From Bacteroidales bacterium (GTDB lineage Bacteria; Bacteroidota; Bacteroidia; Bacteroidales; UBA932), in assembly GCA_021371955.1 (NCBI GenBank), contig JAJFVD010000005.1, positions 1-64,000 of the forward strand: DNA of 64,000 nucleotides. The letters are read 5' to 3'. Below the pieces are notes generated by a model. The model was not told the origin of the DNA, did not search any database, and saw nothing but the letters and a program-made list of their open reading frames with translations. This document shows, in pieces, positions 39,745 to 48,975 of the stretch. Every line of letters begins with the position of its first letter. The first letter of the stretch is position 1. A program made the position numbers and the translations under genes.

Positions 39745-42247
39745 CGGATTTTTCCTTTTTGGTTAGAATGTGCTGAAAATGGTCATAGTCGTAATTCATG
39801 GCAAGAGTTCTGAGGTACTGCGCAAGTTCTGAATTGGACGGGTCAATTCTGTCTATGAGCTTCATCAGCAAATCCAGGTCTGCAACTGAAATTGCTTCCA
39901 ACATCTCTGATACCAGGCTTTCAGGCAGTTTGGCAATATCTCCGGATACTTCTCCGTCGTCCATAATTTCATTTGTCTTTTTTAAAGACGTTTCATCGTC
40001 ATAGATATATTTAATTCCAAGAACTTTTTCGATTGTGCTGAACAGTTCGTTTTCTCTGAAAGGTTTGCGTATGTAGCCCTGCATCCTGAGAGACGCAATC
40101 CTGTTCCTTTCCTCTTCAAATGTACTTGCAGTGAGAGCTATGATTGGAGTTTTATCTCCATTTTCCATAGATTTTATGCGACGCGTAGCTTCATATCCGT
40201 CCATAACCGGCATCCGCATATCCATCAATATGAGATGCGGTTTGTACTCCAGAAATTTTACGATTGCATCTTCTCCGTTAACTGCTTCATTTGTGTCAAA
40301 GCCCACTAATCTAAGGAGACTTACCACTACTTTAAGGTTATCAATTTTATCGTCAACGACCAATATGCGGTAGACCTCTTCTCCTTTTTCAATACCTATT
40401 ACCTGTTTAGGAGTGGTTTTTTCATTCTCCTCTATTTTCCCCTCTTTAATTTCCACCCAGAAAGTAAACACGGACCCTTTATCGACCTCGCTGGTTACAG
40501 ATATGTCTCCACCCATTAATACAGCCAGCTCCTTGCTTAAAGCAAGTCCAAGACCGGTACCGCTGCCTTTTTTAACACCGGAACTGGTTTGTTCAAAATG
40601 CTTAAACAACCTTCCTAATTCTTCTTCGGAAATGCCGGGGCCCGAGTCCTGAATTTCTACTATCAAATTCCAGGCATTTTCAGTTTTCTTGTCAACACGG
40701 ATGCGCACAGCTACTCCTCCTTCGTCGGTGAATTTTATTGCATTTCCGATTAGATTTACAAATATCTGACGCAACTTGCCTTCGTCGACAACAACATATT
40801 GAGGCAAATTTTCGGCGGTTTCGAAAATGAGCTGAAGGTGTTTTGTTTGTGCTCTTTCCCGGAAAAGCATGTGAATGTCTTCGGAAAGAGAGTGCAAATT
40901 AATGTTTGTGGGATTTAGCTTAGTGCGTCCGGCTTCAATTTTTGAAAGTTCCAGAATCTCGTTTATAAGTTCCAGAAGATGTTCACCGGCATTAATGATT
41001 GAAACATTATACTCTTTTTGTACTTCCGACAACTTTTTATCCCGGTTCATAAGCTGAGAGAAACCAATAATTGCATTAAGCGGTGTGCGTATCTCATGTG
41101 ACATGTTTGACAAAAATATGCTTTTTGCCTTGTTGGCCATTTCGGACTCTTCCTTTGCCTTTAATAGGGCTGCCTCTGTTTTCTTCTGTTCAGAGATATC
41201 CCTGAGAATCCCTATTGCATTCCACTCGCCTTTGATTTTGAGAGAGGAGAGAGATAATTGAACTGAGATTTCTGAGCCGTCTTTTCGTACGGCATCAAGA
41301 TCAAGTGTTTTTCCAACAGCTTCTCCTTGTCCTGTCTTCTTAAAAAATGGAAACGCGGCAATGTGTGCTTTATAAGAGTTTTCCGGTACTATGAGCCTGT
41401 GCAGGTTTTTTCCAATGGCCTCCTCTTTCTTATATCCGAATATTCTCTCTGCGGCAGGGTTCCAGTACGAAACAAGACCGTTATTGTCCATCATCAGAAT
41501 AGCATCCTGAGCAGAGTCTGTGATTAACCGCATACGAACTTCACTGTTTAGAAGTGCTTCATCCGCTTTTTCCCTTTCAGAAATTTCAATATCAAGGGTT
41601 TTGTTCTTGGCCCTTATTCTAAATACAAAGTACAGAGCAAGGATAAGCAATATAATTATTATACTTGATTTAATAAGTGCCCTGAATATTAATGCTTTCC
41701 AGGAAGTTGCGTCATAATCAATTCCAAAAACAGCAATAATTTTTCCTGTATTGTCATCTTTAATAGGTATTAGAACACTCACCCATGTTCCCCATCTGTC
41801 GGAAGCAGGAGACGTTACTGTTTCCTTCCCGTCTTTTAAGGGTTGGATATCCTGCGGCTGAGCTTCGGTAAACTCTTGCCCGGGTGGTGAATAGTCTTCA
41901 GATTCAGCGGGTTCCGAGTCGGCAATAAAGAAAATTTTTCCGTTTTGTTGTGTGTATAAATAGGCGAACCGTGCTTTCGGGTTTACTTTTGTTATCGCTT
42001 TGAGAGTGTTTTTAATTACTGTGTACTGAGGCTTGTCAATATCTTCCGGTTTTGCCTGAAGAGCAAGCAAATCGGCTTTGGGTATCATTGCGCCAACAGA
42101 TCTGCCTATTTGTAGCACACTATCTGTCTGCTGCTTTTTAATGCTTGCCCAGGTAAAATAAAGATATGAAGAGCCTAAGACAGCAATTAACAGAAAAAAC
42201 AATATTTTAGGTAATAATCTTCTTGTGATTTGGTTGTTATTGTTCAT
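39728..42247 (-). CDS. Membrane hybrid sensor histidine kinase (PAS, HisKA, HATPase, REC)
   Basis: 839 residues. Membrane span near 12-30, a periplasmic sensory region to about 180, a second span near 190-208 (SSIIIILLILALYFVF), a PAS domain about 235-355, HisKA with FLSNMSHEIRTPLNAIIGF, HATPase (NLIGNAIKFTDEGG, DSGPGIS, GTGLGLALSKEL) and a receiver with LILMDMRMPVMDGYEATRR. The last 75 residues are helical without a clear HPt histidine. First gene of a two-gene - strand operon; the GH16 lipoprotein gene is divergent from it. Confidence 0.9.
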   Translation of the reverse strand: MNNNNQITRRLLPKILFFLLIAVLGSSYLYFTWASIKKQQTDSVLQIGRSVGAMIPKADLLALQAKPEDIDKPQYTVIKNTLKAITKVNPKARFAYLYTQQNGKIFFIADSEPAESEDYSPPGQEFTEAQPQDIQPLKDGKETVTSPASDRWGTWVSVLIPIKDDNTGKIIAVFGIDYDATSWKALIFRALIKSSIIIILLILALYFVFRIRAKNKTLDIEISEREKADEALLNSEVRMRLITDSAQDAILMMDNNGLVSYWNPAAERIFGYKKEEAIGKNLHRLIVPENSYKAHIAAFPFFKKTGQGEAVGKTLDLDAVRKDGSEISVQLSLSSLKIKGEWNAIGILRDISEQKKTEAALLKAKEESEMANKAKSIFLSNMSHEIRTPLNAIIGFSQLMNRDKKLSEVQKEYNVSIINAGEHLLELINEILELSKIEAGRTKLNPTNINLHSLSEDIHMLFRERAQTKHLQLIFETAENLPQYVVVDEGKLRQIFVNLIGNAIKFTDEGGVAVRIRVDKKTENAWNLIVEIQDSGPGISEEELGRLFKHFEQTSSGVKKGSGTGLGLALSKELAVLMGGDISVTSEVDKGSVFTFWVEIKEGKIEENEKTTPKQVIGIEKGEEVYRILVVDDKIDNLKVVVSLLRLVGFDTNEAVNGEDAIVKFLEYKPHLILMDMRMPVMDGYEATRRIKSMENGDKTPIIALTASTFEEERNRIASLRMQGYIRKPFRENELFSTIEKVLGIKYIYDDETSLKKTNEIMDDGEVSGDIAKLPESLVSEMLEAISVADLDLLMKLIDRIDPSNSELAQYLRTLAMNYDYDHFQHILTKKEKSDEKRL

Positions 42248-42381
42248 AAATATAATTTAACAATAATATGTAGAATAGTATAACACAAATCTATCGATTT
42301 TAGTTTTAATATCAATTTCTTTTGAAAATATTAGATTCAAAAAAAACGCCTATATTTCCAAATAAATTTTACGCAATTTTG

Positions 42382-43446
42382 ATGACCGGCAAAAATAAAA
42401 CGTTAATTTCCCTGTTACTTCCACTGTTGTTTGTAATATCCTGTGATAAAAACGGCATTGATCCTGATGGGGGAGGGAATGTCCCTCCTTCTCAGCAGAC
42501 TGTTGCTGTTTCTATTGTAAAGTTCGTTTTTCAAAGCGGAAATTTATATTCCGGAGACAAATCAATATCCCGGCTGGAATTTAAAAATACGGGGAATATC
42601 CGTTGGAAGTTCTGGATAGGCTACAGTTTGCAAGATAAATCCGGTACGTGGTACGATGTTCCCGCTGATACCCTGACATTAAATCCCGGTGAGGTGTCAA
42701 CGCAATTAGAATTGTCATGGACAATTCCCGGCAATAATCAAGTTGTTTCCGGCCCCTACACAGTAAGGACAGCAATATGGAAAACCAATCCTTCCGTTAC
42801 AGGAGCTGTTCAACTCGGTTTTTTTGAGCAGAAAGATGCGTTCAATGCATTTAATTTTATAGACGATTTTAACGGGTTTGATGCAAACCGCTGGATTATC
42901 AGCAATAAATTAACCCCCGGGTTTGGCCGGTTTGACACACAGAATATTTCTTTAAAAGACGGACTACTGTCGATAAAATTTCCAATGCAGACAAAGGATG
43001 GGGGAGAAGTAAAAACAACTGCCCCGGCAAAATACAAATACGGTACATACAGAGCCTCAATAAAAACACCTTCTCAGCTTCCGGGTACTTATACAACGTT
43101 CTTTTTGTATGAGAGCACGAATCTTGATGAAATAGACATTGAGATATGGAACGATGGCTCGGGGAAGCTGGATTTGAATACATGGGTAAAAGGAGTTCAA
43201 AAGTTCAGTTCACAAATTATTCTGGCTTTTGACCCAAGTTCTCAGTTTCACGAATATCGCATCGATTATTACCCAAATGAAGTGAGCTTTTGGGTGGATA
43301 ATGTAAAGATGAAGTATACAACCGACCTTTCACAGATACCCACATCTTTAACGAACATTTATATTAGCGGATGGTGGCCAAAATGGATGTCGGGAAATGT
43401 TTCCGGGACAGACAAATTTGCTGTTTACGACTGGATTCAGCATTAA
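42382..43446 (+). CDS. GH16-family glycoside hydrolase lipoprotein
   Basis: Start taken at ATG 42382 (MTGKNKTLISLLLPLLFVIS before Cys), giving a lipoprotein signal; the upstream in-frame ATG 42322 would spoil it. 354 residues. An Ig-like domain about 40-140 (SRLEFKNTGNIRWKFWIGY) is followed by a laminarinase/licheninase-like jelly roll with the ExDxE catalytic motif in NLDEIDIEIWN, and AKYKYGTYRASIKTP, YRIDYYPNEVSFWVD and NIYISGWWPKW. Cleaves beta-glucans at the cell surface. Flanked by sensor kinases that may respond to such sugars (inference). Confidence 0.82.
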   Translation: MTGKNKTLISLLLPLLFVISCDKNGIDPDGGGNVPPSQQTVAVSIVKFVFQSGNLYSGDKSISRLEFKNTGNIRWKFWIGYSLQDKSGTWYDVPADTLTLNPGEVSTQLELSWTIPGNNQVVSGPYTVRTAIWKTNPSVTGAVQLGFFEQKDAFNAFNFIDDFNGFDANRWIISNKLTPGFGRFDTQNISLKDGLLSIKFPMQTKDGGEVKTTAPAKYKYGTYRASIKTPSQLPGTYTTFFLYESTNLDEIDIEIWNDGSGKLDLNTWVKGVQKFSSQIILAFDPSSQFHEYRIDYYPNEVSFWVDNVKMKYTTDLSQIPTSLTNIYISGWWPKWMSGNVSGTDKFAVYDWIQH

Positions 43447-43452
43447 TATATC

Positions 43453-46400
43453 TTATACATTCTGGGGAATGGTAAAATAGAAGGCCGACCCTTTACCAAC
43501 CTCAGACTCTACCCTCAATTCACCTCCGTGTTTTTCAATCAATCCTTTACATATCATTAGACCTAAGCCGGAACTTGGTTCTCCGGCTGTGCCCGGCCTG
43601 TTTGTCTCCTCATTCAAATGGAAAAGCTTATTTATAACGGCTTCTGACATTCCAATTCCATTATCCTTAACTGATATTTCGATGTTTTTATCATTGCATG
43701 TTTTTGCCGAAAGAACCACCTTCCCACCTTTATCAGTGAATTTAATGGCATTTGAAACAAGGTTCCTGATAATAGTCTGCAACATATTGCTGTCGGCATT
43801 AAAATTTATACCATCGGGAATATCATATGTTAATTCTATTCCCTTTTCTTTTGCTGCCTGAAGCGGCAGAGCCATATTTTCTTCTAATAGAGAGATTAAA
43901 TTAACAGGCTTAGGATTGAATGGAACCGCCGATTGTTGCATTCTGGACCATTGCAAAAGATTTTCAAGCAGACTGAAAAGGTTTGTTGCAGATGTATTCA
44001 TGCTAACGGCGAATTCTTTTATCTCATCCATTGTAAAGCTAGTGAGCTCTTCCGACATTATTTGGGTGAGACCCAAAAACGTGCTGAACGGACCCCTCAG
44101 ATCATGTGCGATAATTGAAAACAACTTATCTTTTTCAAGGTTAATCACCTCAAGTTCTTTGTTTTTGTCTGTGAGTTCGTGTGTCTGTTCCCTTACTTTC
44201 GCTTCAAGCTGCTGTTTGTCGTGAGTTAATTGTCTTTCTCTGTATTTAATGAAGCTGTATATTGACAGAATGACAAATACAGCGAGCAAAAGGTAGAACC
44301 ACCAGGTGGCCCACCATGGTGGCAATATTGAAAACTCATAACTGACCTCGTTACTCCAGACACCTTCGCTGTTTATTGCTTTTACTCTGAAAGCATATTT
44401 ACCGGAACTCAGGTTTCCGTAAGATACTTCTGTACGGTCTGTAGGATAGTTCCAGTTTTTATCAAGGCCGTCAAGTTTGTACTGATATCTTATTTTTCTT
44501 ATTTGTGTCTGGGCAATTTCTGTAAAGTTGAATGTGATGTAGTTGTCTTTATGTGAGAGTTTCAGATTTTCAGGAATTCCGTTCCATTGTGAAATTCCCG
44601 TAAATTTAAATTTTCCTACTGTTACGCCATTATGCAATAGAAGGGAAGTATCCTGATTTTCTGCCAGCTCTGTCCAGGGTATATTTTCATTGTAAAGCTG
44701 AATGTTTGTTATCTGAAGATTTGGAGTAACTGGCCCGGTTTTTTTCCTCTCTCCGTGAAAGGCAGTAAGTCGGTCATTTGTACCAATCCATACAGTACCG
44801 TCTTTGTCTTCTGTAATTGCTCCGAGATTGCATCCTATTCCAATGAATCCGTCTTCATAATTGTAACTTTTAAAAAGAAGGCCATCGGTGCTGTTTTGGA
44901 TATGTTTCAGCTTTTCTGCTTTTAGGATATTGATTCCAAAGCGGGTTCCGGCCCATATGTTTTTGTTGGAATCCTGAAATAAGCTAAGGACATGATTATT
45001 GTTGAGCCCGCTCTCTTCGGCGTATTTAACGAATGTTTTTCCGTCATACCTTACCAGACCCTCTCCTCCTGTACCAAACCAGAGGATACCGTTTTCATCC
45101 TCAATTATACTGTATACCGTATTGCTGAAGAATCCCTGTTTTTTTGTGTACTGAATGTAGTTTTTACCGTCAAAGCAGGTAACACCTCCACCATCTGTTC
45201 CAAACCATATATTACCTTTTTTATCCTGCAGAATGCTTAATACGCTGTTACTGTTTATGCCATCTTCCTTTGAGAAATTCGTAAAGCTGGTTCCGTTAAA
45301 TTTTGAAATGCCGGAACCGTAAGACGCAAACCACAAATTTCCGTCTCTGTCTTCATATATTTTTCTTATTGCGTTATCACATAATCCCTGTTCTTTTGTG
45401 AATGTAACAGTAACCTTACCATCGAACATAGAAACACCGCCTCCGTCTGTTCCAAACCAGATATTTCCGGATCTGTCCTGAATAAGACTGTAAGTCCGGC
45501 TGCTTAATAATCCCTGATCTTTGCCGAATTGAGAGAAGAATCTGGTTTTTACGCCATCAATTTCTCTTGTTGTGCATTTTGTAACATATCCACCAAATGT
45601 TCCTAACCATAGTGTACCCGATTTGTCTTCCAGAATATTCATCACCCTGCTGTTGCTAAGGCCCTCGTTTTCTGTGTAATGAGAAAAAATATCGCCATCA
45701 AACCTTGTAAGCCCGGCTCCCCTTGTCCCAAACCACATATTTCCATAGCTGTCCTGTAAAATACTGCGGATATAGTTTGAATTCAACCCTTCTGCTAAAG
45801 AGTAATTAATGAAAAAATTACCGTCAAATTTTGATACGCCACCGTCTGTTGTCCCCATCCACATATTACCTTCACTATCCTGAGTGATTGTTCTTGTAGA
45901 ATTACTGCAAAGACCATTTTCAGTAGTGTAATGGACAAAAGTTGATCCGTCGAATTTTAATATTCCGCGGCTGGCTGTACCTACCCATATATTGCCATCT
46001 TTGTCATTAAATAATGTGCTTATGTTATTTAGAGCAGATTCTTCTTTATCTGTGTAATTCACAAATGTTTTTCCATTGAAAACAGAGAATCCTCCGCCAT
46101 TTGTCCCAATCCATAGGTTTCCGGAATTGTCCTGAATAATAGAACGTACATCATTGTTGGACAAACCTTCATTAACTGTATAATTTGTAAAATTCTTTCC
46201 ATCGTATTTCACTGCACCGCCACCTGTTCCAAACCAGAAGTTCCCTTCCTTGTCTTCATAAATACAATTGACTACATCGTTAATAAGGCCCCCTTCAGTT
46301 GAAAAATTTGTGAGATATCTGCCATCATATTTTGTAACTCCGCCCCGAAAAGTTCCAAACCAGATATTACCTTTTGAATCATGAAAAAGCGATAAAATAA

Positions 46401-46965
46401 GGTTGTTGTTCAAGCCCTGATCTGTGGTGTAATGGAAAAAATATTTTCCGTCATATTTGGTAAGACCATCATCGGTTCCCAGCCAGATATTTCCCATTTT
46501 ATCCTGAATGATACTGCGTAACTGATCGTGTCTCAATCCCTGTAATTTGCTGAAATTACTGAAATTAAGAGGATTGATATCCCTTACATAGGGCTCTTTT
46601 ACCAGAACCATTTCAGGAGCTTTACAGAATACCGTTTTTCCAATAGCTACGACTGAGTCCTGTAATCCCTGCTTACTTCCTATATAAACCTTGATTGCAG
46701 GCTCTGAGGGAGTAAAAATTTCAGGTTTTTTTGCAGGATGGATATTAGAGGTCTCCTGAGTTTCTGCTAATTTTCCAACTCTTACTGTTATTGGTTTTCC
46801 GGCAGGAACCGTTTCCGGACTTGAGAGACTGTCCTTTGGAACAATATACCCATTAGCCTCAACTTTGATTGGCCCGGACACAGGTTCCCCTGATTGATTT
46901 TTACCCTGGGTACATGCAAATAAAAATATTATAACGACCGGCAATAGAAATTTTGACTTTACCAT
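43453..46965 (-). CDS. Propeller-sensor histidine kinase (two-component regulator propeller, Y_Y_Y, HisKA, HATPase)
   Basis: 1170 residues with a lipobox-like start (LFACTQG). I count 14 propeller repeats of the type DxxGNIWFGTxGGGVxxFDGK, enough for two seven-bladed propellers, then a Y_Y_Y domain ending near residue 880, a membrane span (WWFYLLLAVFVILSIYSF), a coiled coil, HisKA with FSIIAHDLRGPFSTFLGL and HATPase. Unlike classical hybrid two-component systems it has no receiver or AraC-type domain after the kinase, so it needs a separate regulator. Sensor is periplasmic, kinase cytoplasmic. Confidence 0.9.
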   Translation of the reverse strand: MVKSKFLLPVVIIFLFACTQGKNQSGEPVSGPIKVEANGYIVPKDSLSSPETVPAGKPITVRVGKLAETQETSNIHPAKKPEIFTPSEPAIKVYIGSKQGLQDSVVAIGKTVFCKAPEMVLVKEPYVRDINPLNFSNFSKLQGLRHDQLRSIIQDKMGNIWLGTDDGLTKYDGKYFFHYTTDQGLNNNLILSLFHDSKGNIWFGTFRGGVTKYDGRYLTNFSTEGGLINDVVNCIYEDKEGNFWFGTGGGAVKYDGKNFTNYTVNEGLSNNDVRSIIQDNSGNLWIGTNGGGFSVFNGKTFVNYTDKEESALNNISTLFNDKDGNIWVGTASRGILKFDGSTFVHYTTENGLCSNSTRTITQDSEGNMWMGTTDGGVSKFDGNFFINYSLAEGLNSNYIRSILQDSYGNMWFGTRGAGLTRFDGDIFSHYTENEGLSNSRVMNILEDKSGTLWLGTFGGYVTKCTTREIDGVKTRFFSQFGKDQGLLSSRTYSLIQDRSGNIWFGTDGGGVSMFDGKVTVTFTKEQGLCDNAIRKIYEDRDGNLWFASYGSGISKFNGTSFTNFSKEDGINSNSVLSILQDKKGNIWFGTDGGGVTCFDGKNYIQYTKKQGFFSNTVYSIIEDENGILWFGTGGEGLVRYDGKTFVKYAEESGLNNNHVLSLFQDSNKNIWAGTRFGINILKAEKLKHIQNSTDGLLFKSYNYEDGFIGIGCNLGAITEDKDGTVWIGTNDRLTAFHGERKKTGPVTPNLQITNIQLYNENIPWTELAENQDTSLLLHNGVTVGKFKFTGISQWNGIPENLKLSHKDNYITFNFTEIAQTQIRKIRYQYKLDGLDKNWNYPTDRTEVSYGNLSSGKYAFRVKAINSEGVWSNEVSYEFSILPPWWATWWFYLLLAVFVILSIYSFIKYRERQLTHDKQQLEAKVREQTHELTDKNKELEVINLEKDKLFSIIAHDLRGPFSTFLGLTQIMSEELTSFTMDEIKEFAVSMNTSATNLFSLLENLLQWSRMQQSAVPFNPKPVNLISLLEENMALPLQAAKEKGIELTYDIPDGINFNADSNMLQTIIRNLVSNAIKFTDKGGKVVLSAKTCNDKNIEISVKDNGIGMSEAVINKLFHLNEETNRPGTAGEPSSGLGLMICKGLIEKHGGELRVESEVGKGSAFYFTIPQNV

Positions 46966-47018
46966 GAGTGACTCTCATTTAGAAATGTATGGCAAGTTAT
47001 TAAAAATTCTCTTCGATG

Positions 47019-48905
47019 TTAATAAGATCTCTCGTTCCTTCCCTCAATCCAGTTAATGAAAGCAGTATTTACAACCTTGTTTCCGCCAGGAGTAGGGTAG
47101 TCCCCTGTAAAATACCAGTCTCCGCTGTTTTCTTTACAGGCCTCGTGTAAATTTTCAACAGTCTGAAAAACAACAACGACCTCAGCCTTGATACTGTCGC
47201 TTTTTACCAGTTGGGCAATCTTCCCGGAAACCTCTTCATAAGTAAATGGCTCGTATATTCCTGTGACAAAATTTACAAACTTCTCTTTTGGCAATCCCTC
47301 CTGAGCTTTGCATTTGCGATAAACCTCGTCAATTATATGCTGCATTCCTCTCTCTTTTAAAAGCGCAATTGCAGCATTGAATGCAATGAATTCACCCATC
47401 CGGTTCATGTCTATTCCATAACAGTCGGGATAGCGAATCTGAGGTGCCGATGAGACAATAATTATACGCTTCGGATTCAGACTGTCCAGTATGCGGAGAA
47501 TACTTTTTTTCAAGGTTGTTCCGCGAACTATTGAGTCATCAATCACGATAAGGTTGTCGCTCTCTTTTACCGCTCCGTATGTAACGTCATATACGTGACC
47601 CACCATTTCGTCTCTTCCGTCGTGGGAAGAGATGAATGTTCTGAATTTTGCATCCTTTATTACTATTTTCTCTACTCTTGGCTCTTTTGAAATTATCTCA
47701 GATAAGGTCTCCTCGCTCCACGTTGCCCGCCCGGCTTTAATCTGTCTTTTTTTCTCTTCTACCATGTACTTCTGAATGCCTTTAACCATTCCGTAAAATG
47801 AGGTTTCGGCAGTGTTGGGGATAAATGAAAAAACGGTATTGTCCAGATCTCCGTCTACAGCAGTTATAAGCTGAGGGGTGAGCAATTCTCCCAGTTTTTT
47901 TCTCTCTTTATAAATATTTCTGTCGTTCCCTCTTGAAAAGTATATTCTTTCGAAAGAACAACTGCTTCTTTTCTTTGGTTCCCGGACAAGCTCCTCGCTC
48001 ACAGATCCGTCTTTTTTTATAATCAGGGCATATCCGGGCTTTATTTCCCGAATGTTGGTATCATCAACGGTAAATGCTGTTCTTATTACTGATCCTTCCG
48101 ATGCTACCACAACGACCTCTTCATCTGCGTAGTAGTAAGCCGGTCTTATTCCCCAGGGATCACGCATGACAAAAGCATCTCCGTGTCCTACAACTCCGGC
48201 AACCGCATATCCGCCATCCCAATCGGCACAGCTTTTGGAGAGAACTCCGGCCCAGTCAAGATTTTTTTCAATCATCGGAGAAATATCCTGCTTTGAATAA
48301 CCCTCATCTCTGTATTGCCTGTAACGGTTTTGAATTTCGTCGTCAAGAAAGAAACCGACTTTTTCAAGGAGAGTTACAGTATCAGAATAGTTGCGTGGAT
48401 GCTGGCCCTCTTTTATGAGACTGTCAAACAACTCATCTACATTTGTAAGGTTAAAGTTGGCAGCAAGCGCAAGATTGCGGCTTCTCCAGTTGCTTGACCT
48501 TTTAAGAGGATGCACAAAGTCAATATTGTTTTTGCCGAATGTGGCATATCTTAAGTGTCCCAGATAGACCTCGGATATAAATGGAAGATTTTGTTTTGCC
48601 CAGCAGGCATCTTTCCCGTTAGACTCTTCACCGGTGAACGGCTCCTGAATTTTATTGAAAACATCCTGAATAGGATTTGCCTCGCATGAACGTACCCTGT
48701 CCATGTATTTATATCCCGGAGGCATGTCAATTTTTACTCCCACAACGCCAGCACCGTCCTGACCCCTGTTTCTCTGTTTCTCCATGAGAATGTAAAGACG
48801 GCTCAGTCCATACTGGTACGAACCATACTTCTTTTCATAAAACTCTATTGGTTTAAGCAGACGGATAAGTGCTATGCCGCATTCGTGATGAAGAACATCG
48901 CTCAT
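47019..48905 (-). CDS. purF: Amidophosphoribosyltransferase (PurF family), long form
   Basis: 628 residues, longer than the usual 470-510. MSDVLHHE before CGIALIRLL indicates a propeptide removed to expose the N-terminal nucleophile Cys9 of the glutaminase domain; QRNRGQDGAGVVGV and GHLRYATFG are glutaminase motifs. LIVIDDSIVRGTT is the PRPP-binding loop. Commits PRPP and glutamine to purine synthesis. The extra length is partly in the C-terminal region, ending with EPFTYEEV and ENSGDWYFTGDYPTPGG. It might be a paralogue with a specialised role. Confidence 0.85.
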   Translation of the reverse strand: MSDVLHHECGIALIRLLKPIEFYEKKYGSYQYGLSRLYILMEKQRNRGQDGAGVVGVKIDMPPGYKYMDRVRSCEANPIQDVFNKIQEPFTGEESNGKDACWAKQNLPFISEVYLGHLRYATFGKNNIDFVHPLKRSSNWRSRNLALAANFNLTNVDELFDSLIKEGQHPRNYSDTVTLLEKVGFFLDDEIQNRYRQYRDEGYSKQDISPMIEKNLDWAGVLSKSCADWDGGYAVAGVVGHGDAFVMRDPWGIRPAYYYADEEVVVVASEGSVIRTAFTVDDTNIREIKPGYALIIKKDGSVSEELVREPKKRSSCSFERIYFSRGNDRNIYKERKKLGELLTPQLITAVDGDLDNTVFSFIPNTAETSFYGMVKGIQKYMVEEKKRQIKAGRATWSEETLSEIISKEPRVEKIVIKDAKFRTFISSHDGRDEMVGHVYDVTYGAVKESDNLIVIDDSIVRGTTLKKSILRILDSLNPKRIIIVSSAPQIRYPDCYGIDMNRMGEFIAFNAAIALLKERGMQHIIDEVYRKCKAQEGLPKEKFVNFVTGIYEPFTYEEVSGKIAQLVKSDSIKAEVVVVFQTVENLHEACKENSGDWYFTGDYPTPGGNKVVNTAFINWIEGRNERSY

Positions 48906-48924
48906 TTTATAATTGAATTAAATG

Positions 48925-48932
48925 CAAAAGTA
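48925..48932 (-). promoter_or_regulatory. -7 box upstream of purF
   Basis: TACTTTTG on the - strand, matching TAnnTTTG, 19 bases before the ATG at 48905. The 70-base gap to the TonB receptor gene leaves room for an independent promoter. Confidence 0.45.
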
Positions 48933-48975
48933 GAAAAAATCAGTAAAATATAGTTGCTTAATATCCGGTATTGAC

